From contig NHNY01000017.1 of the NCBI GenBank assembly GCA_002786065.1, forward strand, positions 372,001-436,000: a stretch of 64,000 nt of DNA, written 5' to 3'. A program made the position numbers and the translations under genes. The notes beneath the pieces were generated by a model. It was given only the letters and a program-made list of their open reading frames with translations. It was not told the DNA's origin and did not search any database. Below, piece by piece: positions 20,563-33,232 of the stretch; the stretch's first letter is position 1; each line of letters opens with the position of its first letter. This DNA comes from Microcyclospora pomicola (lineage: Eukaryota; Ascomycota; Dothideomycetes; Capnodiales).

Positions 20563-22614
20563 ATGAGGCTGCCAAGTCTCACTCCCGATGATCTCTCTTC
20601 GCGGAGCACACAGCGGTTCGACCAGGCCCTGGACAATGCCCTGGAGTCCGTCATGCACATCGGACGCTCTGTGCTCTCGCGAAGCGCTGTAAGTTCCTGC
20701 AGCGATGGGACGACAGCCTGCGACAAGCCGGTAGGATCCAGCACAGAGACGTTGCCCATCATTCTTGGCGCTGTGTGAGTGCCTAACGATTCGAATTGCT
20801 ATTGGGGATCTACGCTGACAGTCTTCACCAGCATCCCGATATCATGTGCTCTCGTCGTTTTTGTCATCCTACATCGTCGTTACCTCAAGAAGCAGCGCAT
20901 CGAGGATAGAGATGACCCGCACAAATCGCTGGACTTTGGCATGGATCTGCAGATGGCCATGGGAGGGAGGAAGCAGAAGGACGTTCCTGAGATGACCATC
21001 ACTGATATGGGCAAGGATGGTCCATCACGTCCCAAGAGAGCACACGGCATGTCAATGGACCTGACTCTAGGCAGCCCATACCTCCTACCTGGAGCTCTGC
21101 AGGACTCTCGCGAGTCAATCCACAGCATGTCCCGTTCGATGAGGGATGAACACGACCCATACCGGCCCGTGGCTTTCGTACGCTCTTCTACAGAATCCGG
21201 CAGACCACCACGCCTTGGCGATAACGGGTCGATCTACTCCGCTGCAAACAGCTATCAATCCGGTGCAGAAGGCTCAAGACTCCTCGCGAATGCACAGCGT
21301 ATGTCAAGAACAGATCCGAGTCGGGAAACTCTGGTCACATCGCCGCAGACTGAGAGTAACTTGGACGACCTGACCTTGACCAGAATGGAGAGTCAAGGTC
21401 CCGGAGCTCAAGTCGATAGAAAGCCCGTGCCGGCAGTGCCGGCTCCCGTGATGAACTTTTCAGTTCCTGATCGCAAGTCTTTGCCGGTGCTTCCCCCAAT
21501 CTCTTCATCGTCCTCATTTTCGGAGGAAACGCTGCTTCCTCCTCGGACAACATCTAACGCAGCGCTGCCACCACGCAAATCGTCTGTGAATCCTGGCCCA
21601 CCGCCCCCGATCCCGAGTTTTGCTCGTGAGTCGAGTCATTACGGTGACGATGACATTGTCAACACGACTTTCGAAGTCCCAACTTTCAGTCTGGACGAGC
21701 CTCACGACTACGAGCATGAACCTGTCAATACTGGCCGCTTCTCCATCGAGTTGAGCAATCCTTCAACACAATATCCCGCACCGCCAGTGCAAAGACTGTC
21801 AGTGATGGGGGTGCGCCCGCTGCCGCCTGACAACCTGCTTGCTGACGAGAACCCTGAACAACGTGCCAACCGAATCAGGTCATTTTACCGGGAGTATTTC
21901 GACGATAGCAAGAACATGGATGACGCTGACTGGGATGCTGGTCATGCGGATGGAGCAGTCTACGACGAAGCGACTGGCGCCTACTACATGAAGCAAAGAC
22001 CATTTGCACAACCTGTGGGCCGGCGTGCGATGACACCTCCTCCTCCAGGCGCTCCCCGAATCAGCGGCGATGGCCGTGTTCAACGACACATGTCCACGAT
22101 GACAGGTGCTAGGGGACGTGCTGCCACTCAAAGCTTGCCCAAGAAGAAGCTTCCCCCACCCAAAAATCTCATGGGCCTGCCCACACCACATAAGATGGGC
22201 TACGATAACGCCATCGCCAGTCCGATTGATTTTGCGCCGCCAACCACATTCCGTGACATCCAAAATGGCCTCCGACCGGACAGCCCAAGCAGGGCGTACA
22301 GCCCATCCGTGCGAGCCGTTAATGTTCTTGCCTCATCTTTCGACGAACTACACGTCATGCCTTCACCGCACCATTTCCGAAAATCCGGGACGTTCACTGG
22401 GCTTGACTTTGCCCCGCCTCGTTTGACCGCCCCAGAGACTGCGAGCGACGCTGGCAGTATCCGTAGCGCACGTTCCGGGATCTCAGCCATGCAGATGAAT
22501 GCTGTCCGCGCTGGCGCGTACCGTGTATCTCGAATCCCCAAGGACGTCGTCATGACCAAGGACGATATGGCGGCTCAGCTAAGACCGAGAATGGATCTCA
22601 TCAGCCGGGCGTAG
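20563..22614 (+). CDS. SKG6/AXL2-type single-pass membrane protein with long cytosolic tail
   Basis: Two exons, 20563-20774 and 20832-22614, give 664 residues. A short N-terminal ectodomain is followed by one membrane segment at about residues 63-86 (LPIILGAV-IPISCALVVFVI) and a basic stop-transfer stretch HRRYLKKQR. This arrangement matches the SKG6/AXL2 alpha-helical transmembrane domain of fungal polarity and cell-wall proteins. The remaining approximately 570 residues are Ser/Pro-rich and probably disordered, with polyproline runs (PGPPPPIPSF, LPVLPPISS) that could bind SH3 or WW domains. One conserved-looking acidic patch reads RANRIRSFYREYFDDSKN near residue 368. The intron falls within the membrane segment. 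A role in polarised growth is inferred from the family only. Confidence 0.8.
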
Positions 22615-23466
22615 TGTAGTCGTCCATGGCAAATCCATTCAAGTTTTACATATTCATGACCACCACATTCTTCAAACTTCCACGACGGCATGGCACAGCG
22701 CGTGACTTCCGATCTTGACTTCTCCGGCGACACTTGAAGGTTTCTTCCCTCGGCATGCACCAGGGTTACGACACGACACCACATATTTAGCAGCACATCT
22801 TTTCGAATGACTGACAGCAATGTCATGTCCTCCCGGCTTTGATGATTGTTTTGCTCCCTCCGCGATGCTTGTAGGCGGATGGGGGCGTGCTGCATGGATG
22901 GCCGCTGGCAACAAATAGGGACGGCGCAATAGACATAATAGATATGGAGAGGGCGCAGGTTTTCACATAATGTCTTTGCACAATTCTCGTTCCACCTCAC
23001 ATCTTCGTCGGCTTCCTCTCTTATGAATATTTGGAATTTCGTAGATCATCTGCATACATCGGCTGCTTGTTTGTTCCACCTGTAGTGGTCGATGTCTGAG
23101 AGCGCTGGACCGTTCCCTTAGGACTTTCGTCCGGATGCAACATTCGCCGGACCAGATCATCCTCACTACGCTGCTGCAGCGACGTTCCTTCCCACAAATC
23201 TCTCCGCCTAGCAAACATCCTCGCTGGACAAATCGTGCCATACTTCTCCTGGGGTGATATTCATAGCGTCATCACCTTACCTATGGCTGGTCAGAACATA
23301 CCTAAGGTAGGTTTGATGCCAAGCCTCACACGAGGCCAGACGCTTGAGAAGCCTGCATTTCCACGCGTTCCTTCCTTCTGTGTGAAGATCTGCTTATGAC
23401 GATGTTGGGGGATTTTCGCTGGGGGTTCGTGATCCGGCACTACGTTACGTATGTGGATGAGATCAG

Positions 23467-23512
23467 GCAGGCAGGCTGGTAGGTAAGGTAAGTAAGTAGG
23501 TAGGTAGGTAGC
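23467..23512. repeat. GGCA/GGTA/GTAA simple repeat
   Basis: A run of tetranucleotide-like units (ggca, ggta, agta) covers about 46 bases. Similar GGTA-type runs recur at 34.7-34.9 kb. Confidence 0.8.
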
Positions 23513-23930
23513 TGGGATCGGGCTCGGGGAGTTTTGGGGGACGCAGTATCCGGTCAGCGATTGGGGAGGGGGGACGAGTTTGTTACTGATGGACGAGGTG
23601 TGCTAGGTAGGAAGTGCCTCGATGTGTAGTGGCTTGGGATATGAGTTCCGGGATTGCTGAGCAGAGCTGACCGGCAGCGATCAAGCTGAGACATTATTTA
23701 TGCATAGATGATGATCGGTTGCTATATTGACTACGTGATGCCACATGTGTATGATCTGCGAAGGAACGGAGGCTCGCGTGGACTCATTTAGCCACTGCCG
23801 CTGCCACGAAGCGTAAAACGTGGACGCTGCTGCGTGGTATGTTTTGGGGCTGGCATATAGCTGGTGCTTCGGATGTTTATTGACGTCCCGGATGATGGTC
23901 TTGGAGACGGACCTTCGGGGTGAGATCAAC

Positions 23931-24080
23931 CTCCAGATCGAAGTGTCGGCAGGCCATTCTCCGGATCAAGTTGTTGGGATGCCAAGTCATCTTCAGATCA
24001 AAGTGTTGGTGTCCAAGCCTCCGGATCAAGGGTCTTGTGATATAGAACTGACATCCGGATCAGGGTAGTGGTGTTTGTTC
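23931..24080. repeat. Degenerate tandem repeat with TCCGGATC cores
   Basis: Five units begin at about 23931, 23959, 23991, 24019 and 24053, so spacing is 28-34 bases. Each starts with a variant of TCCGGATCAAG followed by a G/T-rich tail (gtgttgg). The exact 8-mer TCCGGATC is at 23960, 24020 and 24054; units one and three have TCCAGATC and TTCAGATC. The array ends about 830 bases before the ABC transporter start codon. Confidence 0.7.
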
Positions 24081-24334
24081 GGAGCGCGGAAGCTGGGATA
24101 AACTTAGCCATGCATACGCGCGTGTCAGTCGATCGGTGAGATGCCGGAAGATGTGAAAGGAGGCCCCAACAAAGCGACGAGCGAGTCAAGAACGCAGGCG
24201 GAGCCGATACGATAGATCATTTATTGTATAGACTGACATGATGGGCAAAGTGGAAACGTTCTGTGCCATGTGGAGGTCAAGTACTGGTGCAATTGTTATA
24301 CGAACATCGTATCTCAATCATACGACTCATACGA

Positions 24335-24582
24335 CCGGACCCGGACAAGAAAGCTCGATAGCCGATCATGAGTGGTCAGACACGTGTCGAGGCTTATTCT
24401 TACTATAAGCGCGAGGCTGCTCATCAACGAGTCATGCATCGGAAGGGCCGACCTGAAGCACTACAACTCCGAGAGTAACAAAAGAGACCATTTTGCATAA
24501 TTCGGCTGGCTGTGCTGCCGAACCCGACTGCGAGAGCCCAGCTGTCCGTCTCTCATCCAACGTGTTTATATTCGTCCGGATC
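24335..24582. promoter_or_regulatory. CGG-containing elements ahead of the ABC transporter
   Basis: CCGGAC is directly repeated at 24335-24346, and a fourth upstream TCCGGATC lies at 24575-24582, about 330 bases before the ATG. Zn2Cys6 regulators of drug-efflux genes bind paired CGG triplets, so these are candidate operators. This is inference from motif and position. Confidence 0.3.
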
Positions 24583-24913
24583 GACGTGCACGTGGATTCA
24601 ATGTAACTCTACACGATGACCCGTGCGTCATCTCCGTCCAGAAGAACTTTAACCGGACCGACCGACAGCAACACCTCATCCATCAGCTGAGGATTGGCTT
24701 ATTTCTGCTGTTGCGGTCGATCTGACACCAGCTTTCGTGTTTAAGGCATCCTGGTGGTGAGACTGGCCTTATAGTGGCACACGAACCTCGCTTCTTCCGC
24801 TTCTTCCCCTTTCTCGTCTGTCATTTCAGTACACCTGTGGCATCAACAACAGGCCCGCCTTTGCCACCCGGGCTTGCACTGCTTGCGGCACATCCCTTCA
24901 GCACTTCAGCACG

Positions 24914-27900
24914 ATGAGTCTGGTGGGCAACTTCGCGTTCGGCAATTTCGACCATGAGGCTGAGGTCGCTGGCGCGGGTGCTGATGGCACCGCGTTCCAG
25001 CAAAGGTCCTTGGCGACGGGTCGAGATGTGATCACAGAGAACCACGAAACCCATCACGTTTCCGGACACACCAACTTTTACGAACCGACGCCTCACTCCC
25101 GGAATGGTTCCGAGCGAGACACGCTCGAAGCCTCGGAGGTGTCTAATGAAAAGGCCGAGTCCGAGCGAGAAGACGAAAAGGCGCGGATCAAGATCGACGA
25201 GGAAGTACACGACCTCGCGCGATCGCTGACCCAGAATTCGACCTGGTCGCAGATCCCCGACAATCCTTTCACCGCGGCGCCCGGCTCGCAGCTGGATCCG
25301 AGCAGCCCGAACTTCAGAGCGAGAGCGTGGGCAAAGTCCATGATCAAGCTCCGAGATGCAGAGAATAAGAATCCTGGCCGGACTGCTGGATTCGCGTTCA
25401 AGAACTTGAGCGCGCACGGCTATGGAGCGGCTACTGACTACCAGAAAGATGTCGCCAACGTCTGGCTGGAAGTCGTCGAGGGAGTCAAGGGCATGCTCGG
25501 AATGGTCAAGCCGCGAAGAATCGACATTCTACGGGATTTTGAGGGTTTGGTCGAAGCTGGAGAGATGCTGGTTGTTCTTGGTCCTCCCGGGTCTGGATGT
25601 TCAACATTCCTCAAGACCATCACTGGCGAAACTCATGGTTTCAAGGTGGACGATGAGTCGCATCTGAACTACCAAGGCATTCCCGCCGACCACATGCACA
25701 AGTATTTCAGAGGTGAAGCCATTTACACCGCCGAGGTCGACGTGCATTTTCCCATGTTGACGGTCGGAGACACCCTCTACTTTGCCGCTCGCGCTCGTGC
25801 GCCTAGAAGCATTCCGGGTGACGTGAACAAAAAGACTTATGCCACGCACATGAGAGATGTTATCATGGCTACCTTTGGCATCAGCCACACGATCAACACA
25901 CGCGTCGGCAACGACTTCGTGCGCGGCGTATCTGGTGGTGAGCGAAAGCGTGTCTCGATTGCTGAAGCTTTCCTCAGTGGCAGTCCCCTACAGGCATGGG
26001 ACAATAGCACCCGTGGTCTCGACAGCGCAAACGCCATCGAATTCTGTAAGACGCTCCGCCTGGGTTGTGAGATGAGCGGCATCGCTGCCTGTGTGGCTAT
26101 TTACCAGGCACCACAATCGGCATACGACATCTTCGACAAGGCGCTCGTTCTGTACGAAGGACGTCAAATTTACTTCGGCAAGACGACCGAAGCACGACAA
26201 TATTTCGAGCGCATGGGCTTCCAATGTCCGGACCGCCAAACGGATGCCGACTTCTTGACGTCCATGACTTCAGCGCAGGAGCGAATTGTGCGTCAAGGCT
26301 TTGAACACCGCGTACCACGTACCCCTGATGAATTCGCCGCTCGATGGAAGTCAAGTGCGGAACATACACAACTTGTGCAAGATATCGAAGCGTACGACCA
26401 GAAGTACCCGCTGGAAGGTGCAGGCTACCAGCAATTCGTCGCCAGTCGCAAGGCCCAACAATCCAAGCGCCAAAGACTCAAGTCCCCATACACTCTTGAC
26501 TATATGCAACAAGTCAAGCTCTGCCTGTGGCGCGGATTCCGCCGCTTGGTTGGAGACCCCACTCTGACCTTTACGCAACTCTTTGGCAACCTGATCATGG
26601 CCCTCATCATAGGCTCGGTGTTCTACAATCTGGGCACCGATACCAACTCCTTCTTTCAGCGCGGCGCCGTCATTTTCTTCGCCATCTTGATGAACGCGTT
26701 CGGGTCCGCTCTCGAGATTCTGACGCTCTACGCTCAACGGCCGATCGTCGAGAAGCAAAGTCGCTACGCCCTCTATCATCCGTCCGCCGAAGCTTTTGCG
26801 TCCATGTTGACAGATATACCTTACAAGGTCGGTAACGCGCTTGTGTTCAACCTCACGCTGTATTTCATGGTCAACCTGAAACGTACTCCCGGGGCTTTCT
26901 TCTTCTTCTTGCTCGTCAGCTTCATCACCACATTGGTCATGTCCATGTTGTTCAGATCGATCGCCAGCTTCTCAAGAACTTTGGCCCAGGCTATGGCCCC
27001 AGCAGCCATCATCATCCTGGCCATCGTCATCTTCACCGGCTTTGCTATACCCGTAACCTACATGCTTGGCTGGTGCCGCTGGATCAATTACATCGACCCT
27101 GTTGCTTACGCCTTCGAAGCACTGATGATCAATGAATTCCACAATCGTGAATACACGTGCTCGATGAGAGTACCATCCTACGGAAGCCTGGAAGAGTAAG
27201 CACACTCCAGATCTAATCACGAGGAAGCAATACTGACATGCCCCCAGTCAAACTCAAGTCTGCTCTGCTGTCGGTGCACAAGCTGGTGAAGCTTTTGTCA
27301 ACGGAGATGCTTACATCAACTCTGCCTACCAGTACTACGACGCTCACAAGTGGAGGAACGTGGGTATCATTTTTGCTTTCATCGTCTTCTTAATGTGCCT
27401 GTACCTTGCCGCCACCGAGCTCATCAGTGCGCGCAAAAGTAAGGGTGAGGTGCTTCTCTTTCGCCGTGGACATACCCCAGCATCACTTCAAGAAAAGAAT
27501 GTCGATATCGAATCGGCGAATGATGGAAGCAACGGCGCACAGCTCGAAAAGAAAAGCAGTTTTGTCGAGGCGTCGGACGTCATCCAGAAACAAACTGCGG
27601 TGTTCTCTTGGAAAGACGTGTGTTACGACATCGAGATCAAGAGCGAAGGTCGCCGAATCTTGGACCACGTCGACGGCTGGGTCAAACCTGGCACCTTGAC
27701 AGCACTCATGGGGTAAGTTCGGAATTCTAGTGTTTCTCAACGTCTGATAGATACTGACTGTTTCTAGCGTTTCTGGCGCTGGTAAAACGACTCTGCTGGA
27801 CGTCCTCGCCACGCGAGTCACGATGGGTGTCATTACTGGTGACATGCTGGTGGATGGCCGTCAACGTGACTCGTCCTTCCAACGTAAAACCGGCTACGTT

Positions 27901-29607
27901 CAACAACAAGATCTTCATCTACAAACCAGCACTGTTCGCGAGGCCCTCAACTTCTCCGCCATGCTTCGACAACCCTCCCATGTTTCGAGAAAAGAAAAGC
28001 ACGCCTACGTCGATGAGGTCATCAAGCTTCTCGACATGGAAGAGTACGCGGATGCCGTGGTTGGTGTGCCTGGCGAGGGATTGAACGTCGAGCAACGCAA
28101 GCGTCTGACCATCGGTGTTGAGCTTGCTGCCAAGCCTGCTCTGCTACTGTTCCTTGACGAACCTACTTCTGGTCTAGATTCACAAACCTCTTGGGCAATC
28201 TGTGATTTGATGGAAAAGCTGAAGAATTCGGGTCAAGCCATTTTGTGCACAATCCACCAACCGAGTGCCATGCTGTTCCAGCGCTTCGATCGCCTGCTTT
28301 TCCTTGCCAAGGGCGGCCGCACAGTTTACTTTGGCGAGGTCGGTGAGAACTCGAAGGTCCTGACGCAGTATTTCCAAGCCAATGGCGCTCACCCGCTACC
28401 ACCGGACGCAAATCCAGCAGAGTGGATGTTGGAGGTTATTGGTGCTGCTCCTGGCTCGCACACCGATATCGACTGGCATCAAGTGTGGAGAGACAGCCCC
28501 GAGTATCAAGCCACCCAAGATGAGCTTGAACGGCTCAAGGTGGAACGCATACAGGTGACCGAGCCGCAGGCGACCCAGAACGACCAAGCCAGCTACCGCG
28601 AGTTCGCCGCCCCTATGACCGTCCAACTGTGGGAAGTCACGCTTCGTGTGTTCTCACAATACTGGCGCACGCCTTCCTACATCTACTCCAAGACGGCCCT
28701 TTGTCTCTTCTCCTCCCTGTTCATCGGTTTCATCTTCTTCGACGCACCTCTCACCCACCAAGGTCTCCAAAACCAGATGTTCTCCATCTTCATGCTCTTC
28801 ACCATCTTTGGCCAGATCCTGCAACAAAGCATGCCGCAGTTCGTGACCCAGCGTGCTTTGTACGAGGTCCGTGAGCGTCCATCCAAGGCCTACAGCTGGA
28901 AAGCTTTCATGTTCGCCAACATCCTGGTCGAGATCCCGTGGAACGCACTCATGGCGGTCATCATCTTCTTCTGCTTCTACTACCCCATCGGTCTCTACAA
29001 CAATGCCGTCCCCACCGATGCTGTCAACACCCGGGGCATCGAGTTCTTCCTCTTCACGCTCCAGTTCCTGCTTTTTGCCTCGACGTTCGGCAGCATGATG
29101 ATCGCAGGTCTGCCCGATGCGGAGACCGGCGGCAACCTCGCCAACTTGATGTTCTCACTCACCCTCATTTTCTGCGGTGTTCTCGCTTCGCCGACCGCGC
29201 TGCCTGGGTTCTGGATCTTCATGTATCGCATCTCACCCTTCACCTACCTCGTCGAAGGCATGTTGACCACGGGCATCGCCGGCCAAACGGTCATCTGTGC
29301 CTCGAACGAATACCTCACGTTCAACCCGCTTCCCAACGACACTTGCGCTCAGTACATGAACGAGTACATCGGGGCTTATGGCGGCTACCTCAGCAACCCC
29401 GACGCCACGTCGGACTGCCAGTATTGTACGTACGACAAGAGCGACATCTTCCTTGCAGGCGTCAACCTCAACTACGCCAACTCCTGGCGTGACTTCGGCA
29501 TCCTGTGGGTCTACATCCTCTTCAACGCCGTCATGGCCGTCGTGTTCTACTGGTGGGCCCGAGTGCCGAAGAAGGTGCACGCCAAGAAGGCGGAGAAGAA
29601 GGCGTAG
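24914..29607 (+). CDS. PDR-type full-length ABC transporter (ABCG)
   Basis: This plasma-membrane efflux pump belongs to the Pdr5/Cdr1 family, which exports azoles and other lipophilic compounds; its own substrate is unknown. Exons 24914-27195, 27248-27712 and 27768-29607 give 1,528 residues in the order NBD1-TMD1-NBD2-TMD2. NBD1 shows the fungal degenerate Walker [10 protein letters not shown] (Cys in place of Lys, from residue 223), the signature [10 protein letters not shown] and the altered Walker [16 protein letters not shown]2 has canonical Walker [10 protein letters not shown] (from residue 916), the degenerate signature LNVEQRKRL and [13 protein letters not shown]. This asymmetry, with one catalytic site, is typical of the family. 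Membrane segments include [16 protein letters not shown] and [20 protein letters not shown]. The upstream region has repeated CGG-type boxes. Confidence 0.96.
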
Positions 29608-30463
29608 AGGAGTGATGAGTCTGTTTTGACTCGAAGATACCACTCCCACTCTCCCCGTTTGTTCTCAACCTCCAACGTCGACAGTCATTTTTTCCATCAG
29701 ATATACCGACACATCACCAGCGCGGTTCTTCCATACACACATACACACATACATGTTTCCATCTCTCAGCGTGTTTGGATCATTTTCGGAAGCTCAACAA
29801 GAGCGGGGAGGAATCTATGAAGCGATAAGGGGAACCGGCCGAGGGAGCAGAAAGGCAGTGAACCATATCGGAGTCGATGGATCGATCCAATAGTATATTC
29901 AACCAGAAGGGCAGCGCTCTGCAGTATCTTTTTCCCTTTGGAAGAGGTGGGAAATCTTGGCACCGGCGCATCAGGCGCTTATCGGCACGTTATTTTCTTA
30001 CGGGTTTCCTGTTCTGGGCTGTCTGGTTGCCAATCTACGGGAGTTCTAGACGGGAGAATCAGGGAGATGGGAAGTCGTGCATGCGTGCAGGGCATGCGTG
30101 ACGTGCGTCGTCGGCTGGTGACTGGAGTCGTTATATTATATACCAGATACTGTGCCTACATGACCTTACCTTGTCTCTATTCAACGGACGCTTTGGGTCG
30201 TTTTGTCCACCGCTGGTCCATCTCTTGGATAACCTTCGCCACGAGAGCTTCGACTGCAGGAGATCAGTGTTCCTGCCGAATGTCTAGATGATGCGTGAAC
30301 ATGCAGGACTACCTAGTGACTACGCTGTAACGAATCTCTATGTAGAGAACTTACAACAAGCCGAGGCTGGAAATGCTCGTTTCGTCAACATGAATCGTGA
30401 TTATTTGAAAAGTTTCTACTGCTAAACGTGTGGATGCTCTATATTTTTATATTACGCGACTCA
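29608..30463. other. Convergent intergenic region
   Basis: About 860 bases lie between the ABC transporter and the PLC-like gene. A CATA/CACA-rich patch is near 29730-29755. I see no gene. Confidence 0.55.
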
Positions 30464-32018
30464 TCATATCGACAAACTCGCCACGACAGCTGCCAACGCG
30501 AGCACGACGAGCACACCCGCACTTTGCACGCTGGGCGGGGCGGCGCTGCTGGTGGTGCCGCAGCAGGGACGGCTGTAGGTGACGTTGTTGGCGGCGGCGG
30601 CGACCTGGAAGACGGAGCCGGCGTCCTTGGAGTCGTTGGTCTGGCCGATGTTGTAGTAGTCGACGAGGAGGAAGTTGGGCGGACGGTCCCACATGGCTGA
30701 AGAAGAGGTTGTTAGTATTGGATTGGTGGATATGGACGGCAGGGACTTTATACATACCGGTGCAGTTTGATCGGGCAGCTTCGAGATATCCGTACTGGTC
30801 GTCAGCACCGTTGGTCTGGTTCAGCGAGGACGTGTCGGGGATGAGGATGGTCTCGTCGCTGTCGCCGGTGATGGCGCCGATGTTGATGCCCAGGTTGAGG
30901 TTGTGGTTGGCGATGTACATGTAGTTCTCTCGTGCATCCGACTCGCTGAGTCCCGGTGGACGTTGCTGCGTGCACGGGAAGGAGCGGTTGGTGGGCGAGA
31001 AGGGCGTCTCCCACATATGGGTGAGTTCGTCCAGGACGTACGGGACCTCCGTCTGGTTGGCGTTGTAGTCCATGAACATGACGACGCGCTTGCCGGTGAG
31101 GATCATCTCGCCGAGGGTGGGCCATTGGTCGCGGTGCTGGGGGATGTATGCGGGTTCGTAGAGGTAGGAACGGATGCCCGAGTCTTCGATCGCGGAAGTG
31201 TAGTTGAGCACCGTGGTGCCCTCGGCGAAATCGGAGTTGACGATCAGGATGGTGACCACATCGTAGGGGTTGGACTCGAGCCAGGTGACGATGGTCTCGA
31301 GCGAGTCTTGCCAGGGCCCGGCATTGAGGAGGTCGCACGAGGTGTGACAGTTGTAGACGGTGTCATTGACGATGTGGGTCTCGCCCTGGATCATGCGCAC
31401 GCCATCGTTGAGTTGTTGGGTGATGGTCAACTCCTGGTTGGAGGCGACGTTGTTCTTGACCGAGAAGGCCGAGTTGTGGGCGCAGACCTCGGTGATGTTG
31501 CTGTACTTGCGAGCGCAGAACTCGGGGTAGTTGTTGCAGGGGGTGGTGTTGGTGGCGGTCGGGGCGGTGCTGGTGGAGGTGCTGTTGGCGGAGGTGCTGC
31601 TGTTGCCGCTGGTCGAGGTGGCGATGCCGCCGATCTCGGTGAGGGAGGCGGAGGTGGTTGAGACGGTGATCTGGGAGTCGGTCGAAGTGGCCGTCGAGTT
31701 GCCGGAGGAGGTGGAGGTGTCCGAGGTGTCGACGGTGCTTTGGCCGGTGTACGTCAGGTAGGTGTACTCGGAGCCGGTGAAGGCGGAGGTGGGGATGTCG
31801 GTGGTGAGGGTGCTAAAGGAGCGGGTGTCGGTGCCGATGTCGACCAGGACTACTGTCGTGTCGGAGGAGGAGGAGGAGGAGGAGGAAGATGAAGAGGAAG
31901 AGGTGGAGGAGGAGGTTATGGTGGAATCGCTGGATGTCGAGGAGGAGTCCTGGGCTCTCGCAGCGATGGCCGAGAAGCACAACAGCAGGAGAGAAGGTGG
32001 GAGCAGCATCCTGGGCAT
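30464..32018 (-). CDS. Secreted PLC-like phosphodiesterase with Ser/Thr-rich N-terminus, possible GPI anchor
   Basis: Two exons, 32018-30758 and 30696-30464, give 497 residues. A signal peptide (MPRMLLPPSLLLLCFSAIAA) is followed by about 135 residues of Ser/Thr, including a run of about a dozen serines encoded by a TCC-type repeat. This is a mucin-like, probably O-glycosylated stalk. The PLC-like TIM-barrel domain starts near residue 160. His181 (CAHNSAFSV) and the DGVRMIQGETH block give the usual catalytic positions, and CHTSCDLLNAG with NPYDVVTILIVNSD follow. The second exon adds PPNFLLVDYYNIG and a hydrophobic tail (SAGVLVVLALAAVVASLSI) like a GPI signal. The GETH motif differs slightly from the usual GQxH. 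Substrate and role are unknown; it is not a signalling PLC because it lacks the Y and C2 domains. Confidence 0.88.
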
Positions 32019-33232
32019 CGCGTGGTGTGTTGTGTGTCGTCTTCTGCCGCGTATGATGGTCCTGTACTCGACTGCGCCTCTTCCACTCCTACGGTGTTTG
32101 CGTGACGAAACGTCTTCGGGAGCGATCGATGAGGAGGAGGAGGAGGGAGAAGAGGAGGAGGGCTCAGCAAGGACTTCAGCACCACGACGACCAACAAGCA
32201 GAGGAGGCCAAGTAGAACGAATGAAGATGGCCCTGATGGTGCCAAGACGAAGTGCAGTGGGAAGCTAGAGATGTGGTTTGGCATCCATCAACAGTTTGCA
32301 CATGCCGGCGCATCCCTCAGCCTCATGACGTCCGCCGCGGAGCTTGGGAGAAAGATTAGAAAATCACCGACCGACCAGGACGAATGCGCATCTAGGGAGG
32401 ACACGCCACGAGCGACTACGAGCGCACTACTCATTACCCACTAACTACTGGACTATACCATCTCTATACAATGACATCTGCACGACATCCGCCAGCTGCC
32501 GGGCCACGCAAGCACAAGGACATCTCTACCCAGCATCGATATCATCGTCGTCATGGCCACGCTGAAGTCACCGACAGTGGCCGAGAGTCCGGCGTGGTGC
32601 TCGTGAAGAGGAAGAGAATGAGGGAGAAGAAGAGACAGGCCAAGCAGCATTGATCTTCACATTCCAATCATCCTGCAATCCGCGGATCTGTCTACTGAAT
32701 CAACAAACTTTGGCAACGTTCGTCGCCGCCAAGCAGTAGTCCCCCGGCCCAGTGATCCAAGCACCGCATTGAGGCTGGGCCGCTGCTGGAAATACTCAAC
32801 TGCTGTCCGTTGGTGACGTCGATGCAACAAACCTCAACCCGATCGCCGCAGAGCACACGACGGTACAGTAGTCAGGCAGTAGTTGCGGGTGCTCGTGGTA
32901 CGTTTCTGCCACGCCTTGAGTGCGTGGCTACGACTCCATCAGCCGTCAGCACGACTCGAGTCCTCTTCTTCCTCCCATCATCCTCTTCTTCTTCTCCCTA
33001 CCTCCCTTTCGTACGCTCGCTCGGCTGAGCAGTCGATCCGCTTCCAGTCGGCGCCAACACGTCAGTCTGGTAAGCTTGCGAGTCCGATCATAGGTACTCG
33101 GGAGTCTCTGCTCAGCTACTTCGACAACCCTTTCACACCTTCATATTCGATTCAGAGGCTTGCTTCTCTCCCCGAAGTGCAATCCTCCTCAATTCTCCTC
33201 TCGCTGCGCAGAAATCTCCGCAACACATCAAC
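32019..33232. other. Divergent intergenic region
   Basis: These 1.2 kb separate the PLC-like gene and the Sur7-like gene. GAG/GGA-rich repeats near 32130-32165 and CT-rich sequence at 32960-33010 look like UTR or promoter low complexity. Open frames in the region are short and unrecognised. Confidence 0.55.

Larger units (their letters stand above)
22615..24913. other. Long intergenic region upstream of the ABC transporter
   Basis: About 2.3 kb hold no gene I can support. The region contains GGTA-type simple repeats at 23467-23512, a degenerate tandem repeat at 23931-24080 and further CGG-containing elements closer to the transporter. The last approximately 150 bases before the ATG are pyrimidine-rich, fitting a 5' UTR. 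Confidence 0.6.

Noticed and set aside
12700-24913. Secondary-metabolite cluster formed by tyrosinase, dehydrogenase and the membrane protein
   Set aside because: No polyketide synthase, peptide synthetase, terpene cyclase, P450 or cluster regulator is present, and the genes are separated by long noncoding DNA.
24821-25417. 198-codon minus-strand open frame at the ABC transporter start
   Set aside because: It is the complementary shadow of exon 1, which carries conserved transporter sequence.
30903-31661. 252-codon plus-strand open frame over the PLC-like gene
   Set aside because: It is antisense to the Ser-rich and catalytic coding sequence, and its Val/Gly/Glu-rich composition simply mirrors the GC-rich codons of the real gene.
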